Part shown: piece after piece, positions 9,832-21,221 of the stretch
How positions within the stretch are numbered: position 1 is the first letter of the stretch
Layout: each line of letters begins with the position of its first letter
NCBI RefSeq assembly: GCF_026914185.1
Contig: NC_070569.1
Coordinates: 3,286,001 to 3,350,000 of the forward strand
Source: Puccinia triticina
Taxonomy: Eukaryota > Basidiomycota > Pucciniomycetes > Pucciniales > Pucciniaceae
Length of the DNA: 64,000 nt
Direction: 5' to 3'
Translations under genes and position numbers: made by a program
Notes under the pieces: model-generated
The model's input: the letters and a program-made list of their open reading frames with translations, nothing else
Told to the model about the DNA's origin: nothing
Database searches by the model: none

Positions 9832-12314
9832 GAACTGGGAAATCTCTGTTTGGGATCAAGATGGCGTAGGATCCAACATGGTTCAAGACCAACCCATGAC
9901 AGCACACATTTACGAGTTCACCACCCAACTTTTGGTAGACAGTGACCTGAAGTTCAAGGGATTAGAGAAGGGAATCGTGCTCACACAGATCATCTTCTGC
10001 ATGAAAGAGCGCAACCAGAAGAAGATCAACTCTCACCGGTGGATGTTCAATTCCTTCTGTCCACTTCTTCAGCCCAACGTCTGCGTGCTTCTCGAGGTGG
10101 GCACCAAACCGGGCCCGCGTAGCTTGTACCATCTCTGGAAATGAATGGATCTCAACTCAAACGTTGGTGGCGCGGGTGGTGAGATTTGTGCAATGAAAGG
10201 CAAAGGCTGGCTCGGACTACTCAACCCCATAGTGGCCGCTCAAAACTTCGAATATAAAATGTCAAGTGAGCACGTTATTAGGCACCCACACCTGCGCTAT
10301 GCCTTGTGAGATACTGATGATGAGAATGTTGGTTGGTCTTCTAGACATCTTGGATAAACAACGGAATCCGTATTCGGCTATATATCTGTTCTACCCGGCG
10401 CATTCTCAGCCTATCGATACATTGCACTCAAGAACAATGAGATCGGGCGAGGACCGCTAGCGTTGTACTTCAAGGGCAAAACGCTTGCCGGTCGGGATGC
10501 GGATGTGTTTACGTCGAACATGTATCTGGCCGAGGACCGGATCCTGTGCTGGGAGCTGGTGGCCAAACGCGGGCACAACTGGGTGCTCAAGTACGTCAAG
10601 AGCGCCTGGGGCGAGACCAATGTGCCCAACGAGGTCCCAGAATTCATCATTCAGCGCCGTCGTTGGCTCAACGGAAGCTTCTTCGCCGCTATTTATTCCT
10701 TGGCACATATAGGCCAGATGTCTCGCACCGAACACTCCCAAAAGAAAGCTCTTGCACTCTACTTCGAAGGACTCTACAACTTTTTGAATCTTTTATTTTC
10801 TTGGTTTGGATTGGCAAACTACATTGTGAGCATGATCCCTCCCCCCCCCCTCTCAGCGTTTCTCAGTTATTCCAGCGTGAGCTAACATACTGCTGTCCTA
10901 CATCAGTACATTTTTTTTGTACTACTATCATCCTCACTCGAAGACCCATCTCTGAAAATGCCCAAGGCAATCACAATCATCAATACTTTATTACACGTAA
11001 GATTACTTGCTCGGTTTAGTCGCATACGAGAGTAAGATGATTAACATGTGTAGAATGCTATTGCTTAGTATCTCTATACTGGAACTTTGATAGGGTGCTT
11101 TTTGCTATCCATGGGAAACCGGCCACAAGGGTCAGTGAGGTGACTTTCAGTTACTAGTCTGAAAACAAATAGTTGACTTTCATTTTATCCTTCCCAGGGC
11201 CAAGTGGAAATATATTTCTGCTATGATAATTTTTGGATGCCTTGCACTCTACATGTTGGTCGCGTGTGTGTTGATTTTAGTCAAAGCTGTCAAGGGTGGA
11301 GCCAATGCCACCCTGTATGCGCAAATCGTCATTTCATTGATTGCTACTTTGGGTAAGATTGAGCAATCTTGCTGCTATCCGATTATCCTTGACCCGCTCG
11401 CTGACTGATCTGGCATTTTGCTCGACTCAGGTTCTTGGATCACGTCAAGTGTCCTGGCGCTAGATCCGTGGCATTTGCTAACCTGCATGTTGCAGTATTT
11501 GTGAGTAACCACTCAGCCAATCTATCAGAATTTGAACCAAACATCACTCATCATTGAGTGTTTATTCCTCTCAGGTTATTGGCCCCAGCATATATCAACG
11601 TACTCAACGTCTATGCATTCGCAAACCTTGTAAGCCAGCAATTTGGTGCCACACAACTGTGTGATTCTTTGACGATTCTCAGACTGAATTTCGTGTGCGT
11701 ACCCTTTTGACACGGCGTAGCATGATTTTTCTTGGGGAACGAAGGACCAGAACATCATTTTAACCGACCTGGGAGTGGCAGTCTTTGCTGGCGATTCGAA
11801 AGTAGAGATCACATGCCCGCTGGAGCAGAAAGATCTTGACCAGACTTATGACAAAGCGCTGATGAACCTGAAAACTCGGCCGAAATTGGTTGAAAAGAAC
11901 CGGTCGGACAAGGAGAAAGAAGCTCTAAAGCAAGACTATTACAAAAGCGTCCGAACAAACGTTGTCCTGCTCTGGACGCTCGCCAACGTAAGTCTCCTCC
12001 CGATCCGCCTTGATCGATTCTTATAGGTACACTCGCTGAGCGCTGGGTTATCTAGGGTATCGTGGTCGCTTGCATATTGGATGGCGATGTGAGAAGCTCC
12101 TTTGCTTTGGGAAAAGCCAGCTTGAAGGTCCGGCTATACATGATCATCATTCTTGGCTTTGTAGCCTTCAGTAAGTCTCCGCCCTGGTATCAATCATCAG
12201 ACCGTCCTTCTGACCAATCCTCCAACTTCTCCCCTCCCTTTTTGTTCCACAGTGGCGCTGATCCGTCTCGGCGGATCAACAATCTACCTCGGCATCCGGC
12301 TGTTTGCCTGCTGA
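9832..12314 (+). pseudogene. CHS: Chitin synthase, main part with ten exons, disrupted
   Basis: Exons at 9832-10265, 10345-10825, 10907-10996, 11069-11130, 11198-11352, 11431-11500, 11575-11629, 11721-11997, 12056-12170 and 12253-12314 all have GT-AG introns that keep frame. They encode the glycosyltransferase core ([42 protein letters not shown]), the catalytic QRRRW box, and the membrane-spanning C-terminus (MIIFGCLALYMLVACVLILV and later segments), up to a natural TGA at 12312. Two lesions break it. An in-frame TGA lies at 10142-10144, after HLWK. A 1-base loss near 10355-10362, after NILDK, shifts the frame until [17 protein letters not shown]. The N-terminal third is missing. Sequencing error cannot be excluded for the single-base lesion. 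Confidence 0.88.
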
Positions 12315-12570
12315 TTTCATACTGTCAACTGTTTGGCTGTTTAAAACATTTTGACTGTGGCATCCATTATGTGTAGCAACAACCAGATCCACACGTGTTT
12401 ATTTATATTGTGCACCAATGTTGTACTTGCATGTAATTTTTGGCTTTCTTTGAGGGGCTTGACTATTTGACTCCCAAAAATTACATTCTGACTCCCAAAA
12501 CATAATTTTTGGGAGTTGGAATGTAATTTCCCCACATAGATTGGGAGTCGGAAATGTACTTTTATAAGAA
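12315..12570. other. Intergenic; local inverted repeats
   Basis: No gene seen. Between 12455 and 12545 the motif GACTCCCAAAAATTACATT and its reverse alternate, which gives small hairpins next to the inverted repeat at 12571. Confidence 0.5.
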
Positions 12571-13325
12571 ACTAGAGGCCAAGGCGGCTGCGCCGCTGCA
12601 GAGCCCAGATGCCCAGCTCCACTATTCTTCAGCCAGCAACATTACTTTTTGTACTCAGCAACAGTAATGTTTGTACTCAGCAGCCTTAGTTTCTTTACTC
12701 AGCAGTGGTATTTTATGTTTTCATGTTTTTGAATGCTAAATGCACACATTCTTTGAGGTGATATGTTGTAATCTCACAGTTTAATTTTTCTGTTGGGCAA
12801 AAAATGAATGCATTGGAAAATATTTGAAGTGATAAATTGTACAACACAGTCAACCACTTGGATAAGATTATGCATACCCCCAACCAATAACCCCACTGAT
12901 CTCATAATTTCATCAGCTTGAGCCTATATAGATTGTGTGACCCACCAAGAAGGATATTCAGATCTTTCAGATTACAGGAAGCAGATCTATCTGAATGATA
13001 GTGAATCCATTGCCCCACCTTTTCAGGGTAAAAAAAATGGCTAATTTAATTGTTACAAGAGTATAGACAAACTACCATAGACACAAACACACATATACAC
13101 ACAGACCAATTGAAAAAAGAGTAAATAAAGTAGAAGAAGTAGAATGATTAAATTTACTCAAGTTAACCAATTTGATGAAATTGGTTTTTAGAGAGGAAGG
13201 TTCCCTGTTATGATTGACAGTCAAATGTTCATTAGTAGAAAGTTGAAAATAATGATCCAATCTTAGTTGTTCTTGCTGCTGTTGTTGAAGTAAGTTATGT
13301 TGATTTTTTAGGTGTTGTGTTTTGC

Positions 13326-14110
13326 GCGATTGACCTTTGAGACTTTGGTGGCTACTCTGAAGAACAATCAGTTAATGGCTTCTCTAATCCCTTGCCTGTA
13401 AGAATCAAAATACCAATACGTTCCAGACCAACAATCGAGTCTGTCAGTTCCATAAACTTACACTACAATGAGATTGTTGATAAGTCTTTTTTCAAAAGCT
13501 TGCAGAAGGACATACCCAGTTGAGGAGGAAGCTCCAAGAACGTTAGCTTCACTGAGACTTAAAGATCGCGCCTTTTCAGATATCTCAGATTCCATGACCA
13601 AGGGATTGAACATTGATTTGATTTCTTCAACAGTCATTGGATTGAGTTGTTGATGATGTTGGTCCTCGAGATTGACTTCGGAAGTGGAGGTGGAAGATTG
13701 CAGAGGGGGGTTGTAAGCAGCGGACTTTTGTCCAGGCAGTGGGCGAGCTTCGCGGTCTTGTTTGTTGGCGATGACGAGGACGGGGATGTTGGAGTGAGCA
13801 ATGGAGGGATGCTGAAGATCTTTTTTGAGCTCGGCCCATCCTTCGCCGCGTTCTGATCCAGCGGGAGACTTGTTGACAGCTTTTGCTTTCCCCTTTCCCG
13901 TTGAATCACCACCCGATCCACCTCGGGCTTCATGGCTATTCCGAGCATTTCCATCCGTTTCGGAATCGGTCCTGACTATCTCACACCCATATCACATCCG
14001 CCTCTTCGTAATACTTCTCCCATATCAATTGGATGTGTTTGAACCCCCCCAAATCCCAGAATTTCAGGTACGTCGATGACAACGTGATTCACCCTATGTT
14101 GAGGTGGGTT
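13326..14110 (-). pseudogene. ARF-like small GTPase (ARFRP1/ARL type) pseudogene
   Basis: On the minus strand LKFWDLGG (switch II/G3) lies at about 14065, followed by IWEKYYEEADVIWV. Farther on are a long low-complexity insert, then WAELKKDLQHPSIAHSNIPV and LVIANKQD (the NKxD guanine-recognition box, G4) near 13770. The C-terminal GIREAIN...LFFRVATKV lies near 13330-13390. Sense and order fit ARF-related GTPases of the Golgi. Lesions are a stop at 14089-14091 in the effector-loop region (LNIG before it), a stop at 13368-13370 where GIREAINW is expected, and at least one frame change between G3 and G4. The P-loop exon was not found upstream. ARFRP1 is my best match; other ARL members are possible. 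Confidence 0.6.
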
Positions 14111-14129
14111 GGCAAGGGTACGTTGTTAT

Positions 14130-15729
14130 ATCAACGGTAAAGTTGACCGAGTCGGGCAGGAGGGTGCATTCGTGGCGCGGGCGAGTCAGCTGATTGATTC
14201 ACTAATGTCGAAAAAAGTACAACAAAATGTGTCAGCTGCGAAGGGGCGGTGATGTGGGCTGAGAAGTGACGACGGGGCCAGGAGCAAAGGGTGCGAACCT
14301 TCCAACTGTGGTTATGGAGACACGTGCGGGGTGAGAATGACCATGTGTTTTGGGGTGTTTTGGAAGATTTGCAGTTACGCGCAACAACCAATGAAAGGAA
14401 ACCCCTTGGGTTAAACCGTTGCTCAAGGGGCAGCTCACGACGATAATCTATGTGTCATCTTCAAAGCGTCGAATGGAAAGGTCGGGGAGAGGCTGAAACC
14501 CCTTGGGCGGGCGGATGGTGCGGTTGCCGAACAAAAAGGTCGGAGGGAGGCTGAAACCAATGGAACGGGCGAATGGTGTTGTTTCATTGTGATCGTGTCT
14601 TGCACTAAGTAGGGACGTGGCGCAACTTGTTCCCAACGGGTCGAGTGGTTGTTTCGCAAAGGGGGGACCGAAGAGATTTGTTTTGTCATGTCCAAATCAG
14701 GATTTCGGTTGAGCACCTGGGGTTGTGAAGCCGGCAAAGGAAGATAAAGAGTCAGCATCTCGGCGCCATTCAACTTCCCCCAGGTCAAACTTACCATTCA
14801 CATTTGTGAAGCCTGAGTTTGACCTCCCCTCCCGACCTTGCACTTGCTTGGCGCAGAGGGTTATAATTTAAAATGTTTACCCGTCGCACTTGCGCGGGTT
14901 GGACGACCCGTCTGCGCCACTTCGCTTGCAGTGGACCGGGGGTATTAACATCTTGAAAGTTTCCCCACACATTTGTGAAGGCTGAACAAAAATCTAAGTT
15001 TATTAAATAAAATGTTTACTGAAATTATTTGGTTCCCCTGTCGCATTTGCGCAGGTTGAGCTTTTTTTTGACCTTGCGCTGGCCGCCACACTTGCTGGGC
15101 GTGGCACACCGTTAAGCCCCTTTTACACCATCCGCCCCCCTCCGTCCCCTTGCACTTGCAACAGGCCGAGGGGGATGACCCCGGTCCCTTTTCATTCATG
15201 ATTCATGAATTGGGGGATCAGTCCGAGGCATTTATGATCGGGGACTTTAAATTTAATTTTCAGGCAGTCAAGTCAAACATACTCCTGTCTGAAAATGTGT
15301 GAAATGTGGGAAAACAGTGTATGGCAGAAATGCCTGCTCTGACAGGCCCCTTTTGGGGCCTTTTGTGAAAGGGTTAAGGGAAACCCATGATCCAAATTTC
15401 CACAAAAGTGTGGATTTAATAAACTTAGATTACAGAAAAAATACCTTCTCACTGGGGTACCCAAAGCCCATCAAAATTTTACAGCGGGCAGAAGCCCTCT
15501 CAAGAGCACATGCTGCGTGCACTGTGGGTCTAATTTGGTGGATTTGCTAATCTTCAAGTATGTATGTACAGTGGGTCATCTAATGTTTTTGGCACTGCAT
15601 TTTTCATTGCAGAAGCTCAAGCAACAGACCCAAAGTCATGGGATTGGCTGCAGGGGTGTAAAATAAGTTCCCAAGAATGATTATGACAGAAAAAAAATGA
15701 AAGTGAAAATTTTCCAATTTTGTGCAAAT
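14130..15729. repeat. No gene seen; tandemly duplicated leader-like sequence
   Basis: Two related blocks, about 14793-14945 and 14961-15180, share CACATTTGTGAAGSCTGA, an AAAATGTTTAC motif and CGCAYTTGCGCRGGTTG. They resemble the GC-rich leader of the gypsy family at 4660-4930 (GTGCAAGTGCAACAGCGGAG-like wording). Short ORFs here overlap on both strands and show no family I recognise. Confidence 0.4.
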
Positions 15730-16130
15730 TTCTCAGAATCCAAGTTTATTAAAGACACAGTTTTGTAAAAAGTTGAAAAAAAATCAAGGGGTTCCCCTTA
15801 CATTTTGTCAAAATAGGGAAAAAAACATCAAGGGTTTCCCCTTATTATAAAACACAAAAAAAAAAACAAGGTTTCATACACATACAACAGAACTGAAAAA
15901 AAAGAAATCTCAAATGCCCCCAAACAACACCAAAGGTGTTGTGAACAGCAATGGCTGTTGCGTCTGGGCCAACCTCCAGCCCACGTCAAGTGCAAAGGTC
16001 AAAAAGGAAGGGTGTTGAAGGCCCCCATCCCGCAGCAAAGGCTGCAGAACCCGGGGGCCAAATCTTTAGCCCCTCAAACTGTGCAAGTGCAACAGCGGAG
16101 GGGGTTGAGCACAAACTGCACGCTGGAAGT
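15730..16130 (-). repeat. Remnant of gypsy element 5' end
   Basis: A diverged copy of 4575-4960. It has the Gag-leader start KTVSLINLD on the minus strand near 15735-15760, then the two TCAAGGGTTTCCCCTT-like motifs and the GC-rich block ending near CAACAGCGGAGGGGG. Nothing of gag or pol follows, so only the end of the element remains. Confidence 0.6.
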
Positions 16131-16542
16131 ACAGCAGCAGAGGATGCCATGGGGGACAAAAACAAGCAAGTCAAAGCCTGTTTTATAGAAGATCCAGCAC
16201 TACGGCTCTCAAGATCCACCCACTCGAGTGCCACATTAATCAAGCCCTGACAACTACGCCACCGCCATGCCCCTCCTGTCGGTGTTTTGACCGGCTAGGT
16301 GTTGAAAGTGTGACAATGACGACGACCATGGTACCTGGTTCTTCCTTCATTAATTTATGACAAAGTTGTCACTAATTCACTCTCAGTTGCTCAGCAGACC
16401 ATCCGGAGTCAAAATGGATCCTAATGATATCTGAAAACTGCGCAATCTGCGAGCAACTCAACCCCCATCACCAGCCCCCAATATTTGCACTCAAATCTAC
16501 GCCACTGGGGCGGTTGTCCCATCAACTCACAACACCTTCCGC

Positions 16543-17260
16543 TTGTGGCTCTTGGGCATGGCAAAATCCATCTCATCTGCGACCACCCGCTCAACCTCCG
16601 CCCTAGCAGAAGCACCATCAACTCCCCCCATGATAGATGTCTTCTGGCCTTCAGAGGCCCCATCCACACCTTTGAAAAACACTCTCAACCACAACGCCAG
16701 CCGTCAACCATTAGCAACCTCACCCTCAACTCAACTCAATGTCAATCCTGGCAATGTAAGTGTCCTCCTCACTCCTTGGCCCAACCATCCACCCCTCCCC
16801 AAGACAAATAAACCTACCTGTACCTTCTGTGGACCTAATTATCAAACTTTGTCTAGCTTGATGGATCCGCCTGGTTGCTCTACATATTCCAAGAAGGAGC
16901 AGAACTGCCACGAAGCGATATACAATCTGATCCGGACGGAGTTGGTCTTTGTACAGATCTACTAGATCTTCTCGTAGGTGTTTTACCGGGAGCTTGAGCT
17001 GCTGATTGGCTTGCGGGGGGTGCCAATCATCTTTGCAAACGTTGAGGAGATTGTGCTGTTCTGGAAGCCGTTTGTGAGTGCGCTGGAGGGCCGTCAGGCC
17101 CAGACACCTGGCGCCCAGGCACTCCCTTGCCAACTTGAGACTCCAAAACTCCGTCTTTGACCCGCGCAATGGTCTCAAAGTTAAGGGCCTCGAATTCAAG
17201 CATTAATTGCTCCAGCCTATGTAGAGGAGAATTTCACACTACCTGCTGCTGATTGACCGG
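16543..17260 (+). pseudogene. RhoGEF (DH domain) fragment
   Basis: A Ser/Pro-rich stretch leads into CSTYSKKEQNCHEAIYNLIR and TELVFVQ, the first helix of a Dbl-homology domain. VFYRELELLIGLRGVPIIFA and NVEEIVLF follow at about 16977-17060. After more divergence, RRISHYLLLIDR occurs just before a GT donor at 17261; this is the conserved DH segment that normally reads QRI.RY.LLL. The family activates Rho GTPases and in fungi controls cell-wall synthesis (Rom/Rgf type). Two stops near 16964 and 16975 and frame changes after LEGRQA show that it is dead. No PH or CNH part is seen downstream. Confidence 0.65.
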
Positions 17261-18180
17261 GTAAGCAATGCCTTACTCTTCCATCCGCCTCCTCACCATC
17301 TAATACTCAGAGGAATCCCTTTCTCCTTGTGTCTATCCAGGTCACGAAATGGATGGATAAAGGATTGTCAGAATACAGTTGTCTGGCTCTGACTCTTCCC
17401 TGCTGCCGCTCCTCAATAGGTCCTCCATCAGACTCATCACATAGCCCCCCCTTCCTCCCTCCAAAAAACAACACCATCTTGTGCCAAATGCTATACACAG
17501 CCGGTGTTTTGTGTGATCTCTGCATGCCTACCCTCATATGTATTTTTATGTGGTTTTTTCCTCTGTTACTTTGCTGGTTGTATCTCCCTTTGGTGGATCA
17601 TGGCGCCCGCACAAAGGTAGATTCCTCTTGTTTTACCTCTGAGCAGAAGTAACAAACACATTTTAGGCTGCCACAAGCCCTCCATTCCCAAAAATTCATT
17701 ATGGATCTAACCATATTGACACTGCTACTGATCAAATTTTGAATGCTGCACTGCAGCACAAGACTGAGTACCCACAAAAAGCCTTGTATCTGCACAAGAC
17801 TGTGAATGAATATGATTAATAAAATGGTGTTGGAAGCAATCTGTTGAATGTGATAAATCCATGCAGTTAGTTGAAGAAACTATTTGACAGGTTAAGTCTA
17901 CCTTAATGTTAGGGTTCTTCAAAGTTTTGACATACCAGCACATTTCAAAAAAAAAAAAAAAATCTTCTTTTCAGCAACTGTAAACTATCTGCTTATTTAA
18001 TCTGTTTACTTTCCTGAAGAGAAAGTGATTACATTAGGATTATGCCACATCAACTTTGAGAATCCAAAGTGACAACACCAACACATTCAGATTAATTCAT
18101 TTTCCATGAATTTTTTGTTTGAAACAATAATTTATATAGCGAAAATAAAAATCAAACTGTGAAAGCATGCTCTGGGGGGT
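17261..18180. other. No gene recognised
   Basis: AT-rich DNA with short ORFs on both strands and a 16-A run at about 17946. It contains nothing I can name before the inverted repeat at 18181. Confidence 0.4.
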
Positions 18181-18205
18181 TGCAGCGGCGCAGCCGCCTT
18201 GGACT

Positions 18206-19711
18206 CTAGTTATTAAGATGACTAAGAAAAATTTCTCTGCTGGATTGGCTAGAAAGGTTATCAAGATCTAAACTTAAACCCATCGGAGAGGCTGAACTTA
18301 TTGGTGAAAACCTCTGCCTCTCCCTCTCCCTCTGCTGCGGCCTCTCCCGTTGGACCTGGTCAACCTCATCAAGAACTCCCCTACGTTGATGATCCTGTGG
18401 GTATTCCCCAAGGGCGGGTTCCAGTTCCTCCCGGATCCTCTCAAGCCGTGAAAATGGGATTGATGCTGGTAATTCCCGCGTTGACCTCCCCACTGTTGAT
18501 AATGGGTTTGAGGTTGATGGTAATGCGCGTTGGGGCGCTGGTAGGGATGATGGCGCGGTGCTTGGGTCTCATCTAGCTGTGTAGAAGCTGGTGGGAGTCT
18601 TGCCATTTGTTGTTGTTGCGGAGGGGGCCGCGGCGGCATTTGATGAGCCTGATGGTCATAGGGGGGCGGCATTGGCGCTTGATGCACGCACTGCCAGCAT
18701 AATTGGCTAGCTTGAGGGTATCCCAGTTAAACTGGGATGACCTCAACCAATTGAAACTTGGTTGATCTCAACTGATGAAATATAAATCCAAGGTACCTCC
18801 CTTGGGTTCATATTTCATTGGATGAGATCAACCCATTTTAAATTGGTTGAGTGCATCCCAGTTAAACTGGGATGTCTTTATCCCAGTCAAATATGCTGGC
18901 AGTGACGTAAGGGGGGGTAGGACCCTGGTAACCAGTCTCTTGTGCTTGGTGTCGCGAATTTGGAGGCTCTGGTGTTGGCGTAGCTACTAGAGGTTGGTGG
19001 CCTGGGTGTGGGGCTAGAGCTAGGCCGGTGTTGGTCTGCGCGGTTACTGTCGGCGGTGTTCTGCGCTTGGCGTCTAGAGTTTGCTGGTATAGCGTCCTCT
19101 CCAGGACGTTGAGGTCCTCTCTGGGGATCCATTCCTGGCTGAGACGGATAGCTTCGTCTCTCCCAGCCATATCCTCTATCATTTCTTGGGTCGTAGCGGC
19201 CTGAGAGAGGAGGCGCCTCAGAGCTCGTGTGTTCTGCGTCTCCCGAGCGCGGACGTGCAATTTGTATTGCTTGTTGAGGAGGTTGACTAGATCTAAGATC
19301 TCTTGATCCTCCTGCGTGAGCTCCATCGGCCCGGAGGAATCTTGAGGAGCCTGGTTCTGAGCTGGGGGAACCAGGGATAGATCCTGCGGCGCTCCCGGTC
19401 GTAAACCCTCTGGGTTGGTAGGCTGGGGGGAGGGATGAGGTCTCATCTGCTCCCTCTCTACGGGTCGCGGTACCGGCGTTGACCTGCTCGAAGCTAGGGC
19501 CAGGGACGTCTCCCTCGGATTGTACAGAGCCGGGGGAATGCCCGTGTCCGGCGGTAAAGGTTCCTCTCGAGGGAAAGCAAGAAAATCCTTGTCCAACGGC
19601 GGTAATGCCAACTCTAGCTTGCCGAAGCCGTTCCTCTGCGGCTGGGCTGAGTTGGTAGCGGAGTCGTTGCTCTGCTGAGAGGTCCCTTCCATTTCTAAGA
19701 TGGGGGGGCAT
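18206..19711 (-). pseudogene. Gag-like protein with Pro-rich middle and RG-rich tail, split by a MITE
   Basis: The minus-strand frame from 19692 (MEGTSQQSND) runs about 260 codons. It is rich in Pro, Gln and Ser, with a helical charged segment (QEILDLVNLLNKQYKLHVRA) and then GPTPPYVTA. At this point a 216-bp MITE (18689-18904) interrupts. Beyond it the protein sense resumes as HQAPMPPPYDHQAHQMPPRP and ends in an RGRSRGRGRGRGF tail near 18300. The low-complexity RNA-binding-like tail and the position beside retroelement DNA suggest an ORF1/Gag of a retroelement, but I recognise no defined domain. A second open frame over the same stretch (18887-19711) is probably a shadow. Confidence 0.5.
18689..18904. 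mobile_element. CACTG-type MITE (family 1), 216 bp
   Basis: Terminal inverted repeats CACTGCCAGCATA/TATGCTGGCAGTG, with ATCCCAGTTTAACTGGGAT palindromes just inside. The target duplication is ACG (18686-18688, 18905-18907). A 3-bp duplication with CACTG ends fits the CACTA (EnSpm) superfamily. A second copy is at 41974-42178. Confidence 0.85.
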
Positions 19712-19716
19712 TTTGT

Positions 19717-20295
19717 TTATGAGTTATTATTAGTTTTTTTTTTTTTTTTTGTCTTTTTACGTTTTAATCTTAAGAAATAGAGAAATAAAGAAAAAGAAAT
19801 ACCTGAAACCTTGGCTTTAGCGGAAAGTCTGCAACTTTTACGCGTAGTAGAAGAGACTTTCTTCTTTTTCTCCTTAGCTTTGGTTTTCGCGGTAGTTTCA
19901 GACGTCCAGTCGGCTATATTAACGGCGGCTGTGACCTTCTTGCGACGTACTTTCGGGTAAGAAGTTGTAGCAATGGGTGTCCAAGAAGTACTACTAATCA
20001 AGTTTCCATTTTGCGGGGTAGCTATGATTTTATCTTTGTAGTCTTCTTCCTCTGCGCTCTCCTGCGGCGTTAGGATAAAATTTTCGGTCACTATCGGCAA
20101 TTATGCTTCGGAAGGAGAGAAATCTTTTGAGCGTACTCCAAATATCTCTTCTTGATCCAACGGTACAGTGGATCCAAGTGAAGATAAGTCTGACAAAGGG
20201 ATAAAAAGGTCCGCGGAAGAGTCACAATTCTGCACTTTCACGGGTAAGGAGGACATAAAAAAAATTTTCAAGGGTTCAGTTAGGGATTTAATCAA
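19717..20295 (-). pseudogene. Lys-rich ORF upstream of the gag-like ORF
   Basis: Two minus-strand frames, 20101-20295 and 19717-20100, are in register and parted only by a TAA at 20101-20103. The second is very basic (KVRRKKVTAAV, KAKEKKKKVSSTTRKS) and opens into a T-rich tract at 19730-19750, where an intron donor (GTATTTC after KAKVSG) may lie. It may be the 5' exon of the gag-like gene at 18206-19711. No known domain. Confidence 0.35.
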
Positions 20296-20426
20296 TATAG
20301 AACCAATTTGAGATAGTTTTGAGAGAATTTCAGCGTTAGTTGTATATGTAGAAAGAATTTTTGTGATTTTTTTTTGTTTTTGAATTTTTATGAATTTTTG
20401 TTTGATTTGAACAGGATGATCAGTCC

Positions 20427-20933
20427 TTGGCTTTTAATGTTGAGCAACAGGCCTCAGCTAGTCTGTGTATGCTCTCGACCCAATCATCAGCGGATGTCAC
20501 ACATGACATGTCACAGAAAGGAATGGGGATTTGGGCAGCCAAACTAGAGATTGATGACCCCCGGTTACCCGAACTACAGGCCATCGAGCATGCTGAGCAT
20601 GTGAAGATAGCACTGAGCTATCGTTGAAAGCAATACAGCAAACAGAAAGCAGCTAGGCAACTGAAATGCTCAAGCAAGGAGCTTGCTGATATCATAGATG
20701 CGAATGCAAAGATATTAGCGGACAATATCAAAGGGGCATTCAATATGAATGCGCGAAAGAGAAAAGCAATGATTGTTGAGCTCTTGGCGGCCAAGAGGCG
20801 ACGAGTGACCCTTGGAAAGTACAGGCTGAAAAGGGTAAAGCTCACTGAGAAAGCAAACATTCTCAAATGCTTTGACAGGAGAGGGGGACCTTCCGGACGA
20901 GTCCACACCCACCAATGGTGGGCATTAGTATAA
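20427..20933 (+). pseudogene. Unrecognised plus-strand ORF with one stop
   Basis: A continuous plus-strand sense from 20427 to 20933 is interrupted by a TGA at 20625-20627. The C-terminal half is strongly basic (NARKRKAMIVELLAAKRRRV), and the N-terminal half is acidic. It precedes a purine-rich tract and a candidate LTR, so it may be the 3' end of a retroelement coding region. No family recognised. Confidence 0.35.
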
Positions 20934-21201
20934 ATAGACCATGACTAGCGGCTCAGTTGTATCTCCTTATTTTCTCATATTTTTTTCATCTTATCATTCT
21001 TACATATTATACTTGTATATAACTCTCATTAGACTAGACTGGTAGCCTCGCTCAACAGTCTAGAAAGATTTATCATTATATAATTTTAGAACCATTTATC
21101 ATCATCACAACATTTAAGCAGTCTAGGAGTATGAAAAAGGAGGATATTTCCCAATGAGGCCCCCAATTGTAAGCCTGTGTCTCTTGTGTGACAACAGGAC
21201 A

Positions 21202-21221
21202 CAAGAAAAAAGGGGGGAATC
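21202..21221 (+). other. Polypurine tract
   Basis: ACAAGAAAAAAGGGGGGAAT, one base before a TGTCAGCC start, is a typical plus-strand primer site of an LTR element. Confidence 0.55.

Larger units (their letters stand above)
12571..18210. mobile_element. Candidate gene-fragment-carrying TIR element
   Basis: The 30 bases from 12571 (ACTAGAGGCCAAGGCGGCTG onward, through CGCCGCTGCA) recur in reverse complement at 18181-18210 with one mismatch. The 5.6 kb between holds pieces of unrelated genes (an ARF-like GTPase, a RhoGEF) and a gypsy remnant, the pattern expected of a Pack-type element. No clean target duplication was found: TATAAG on the left, ATTAAG on the right. A GCGGCTGCGCCGC core also occurs alone at about 5496, so the two ends could instead belong to separate MITE copies. 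Confidence 0.35.

Noticed and set aside
18298..18687. Separate RG-rich ORF as an independent gene
   Set aside because: It continues the gag-like frame on the far side of the 18689-18904 MITE, so it was treated as the 3' part of one ORF.
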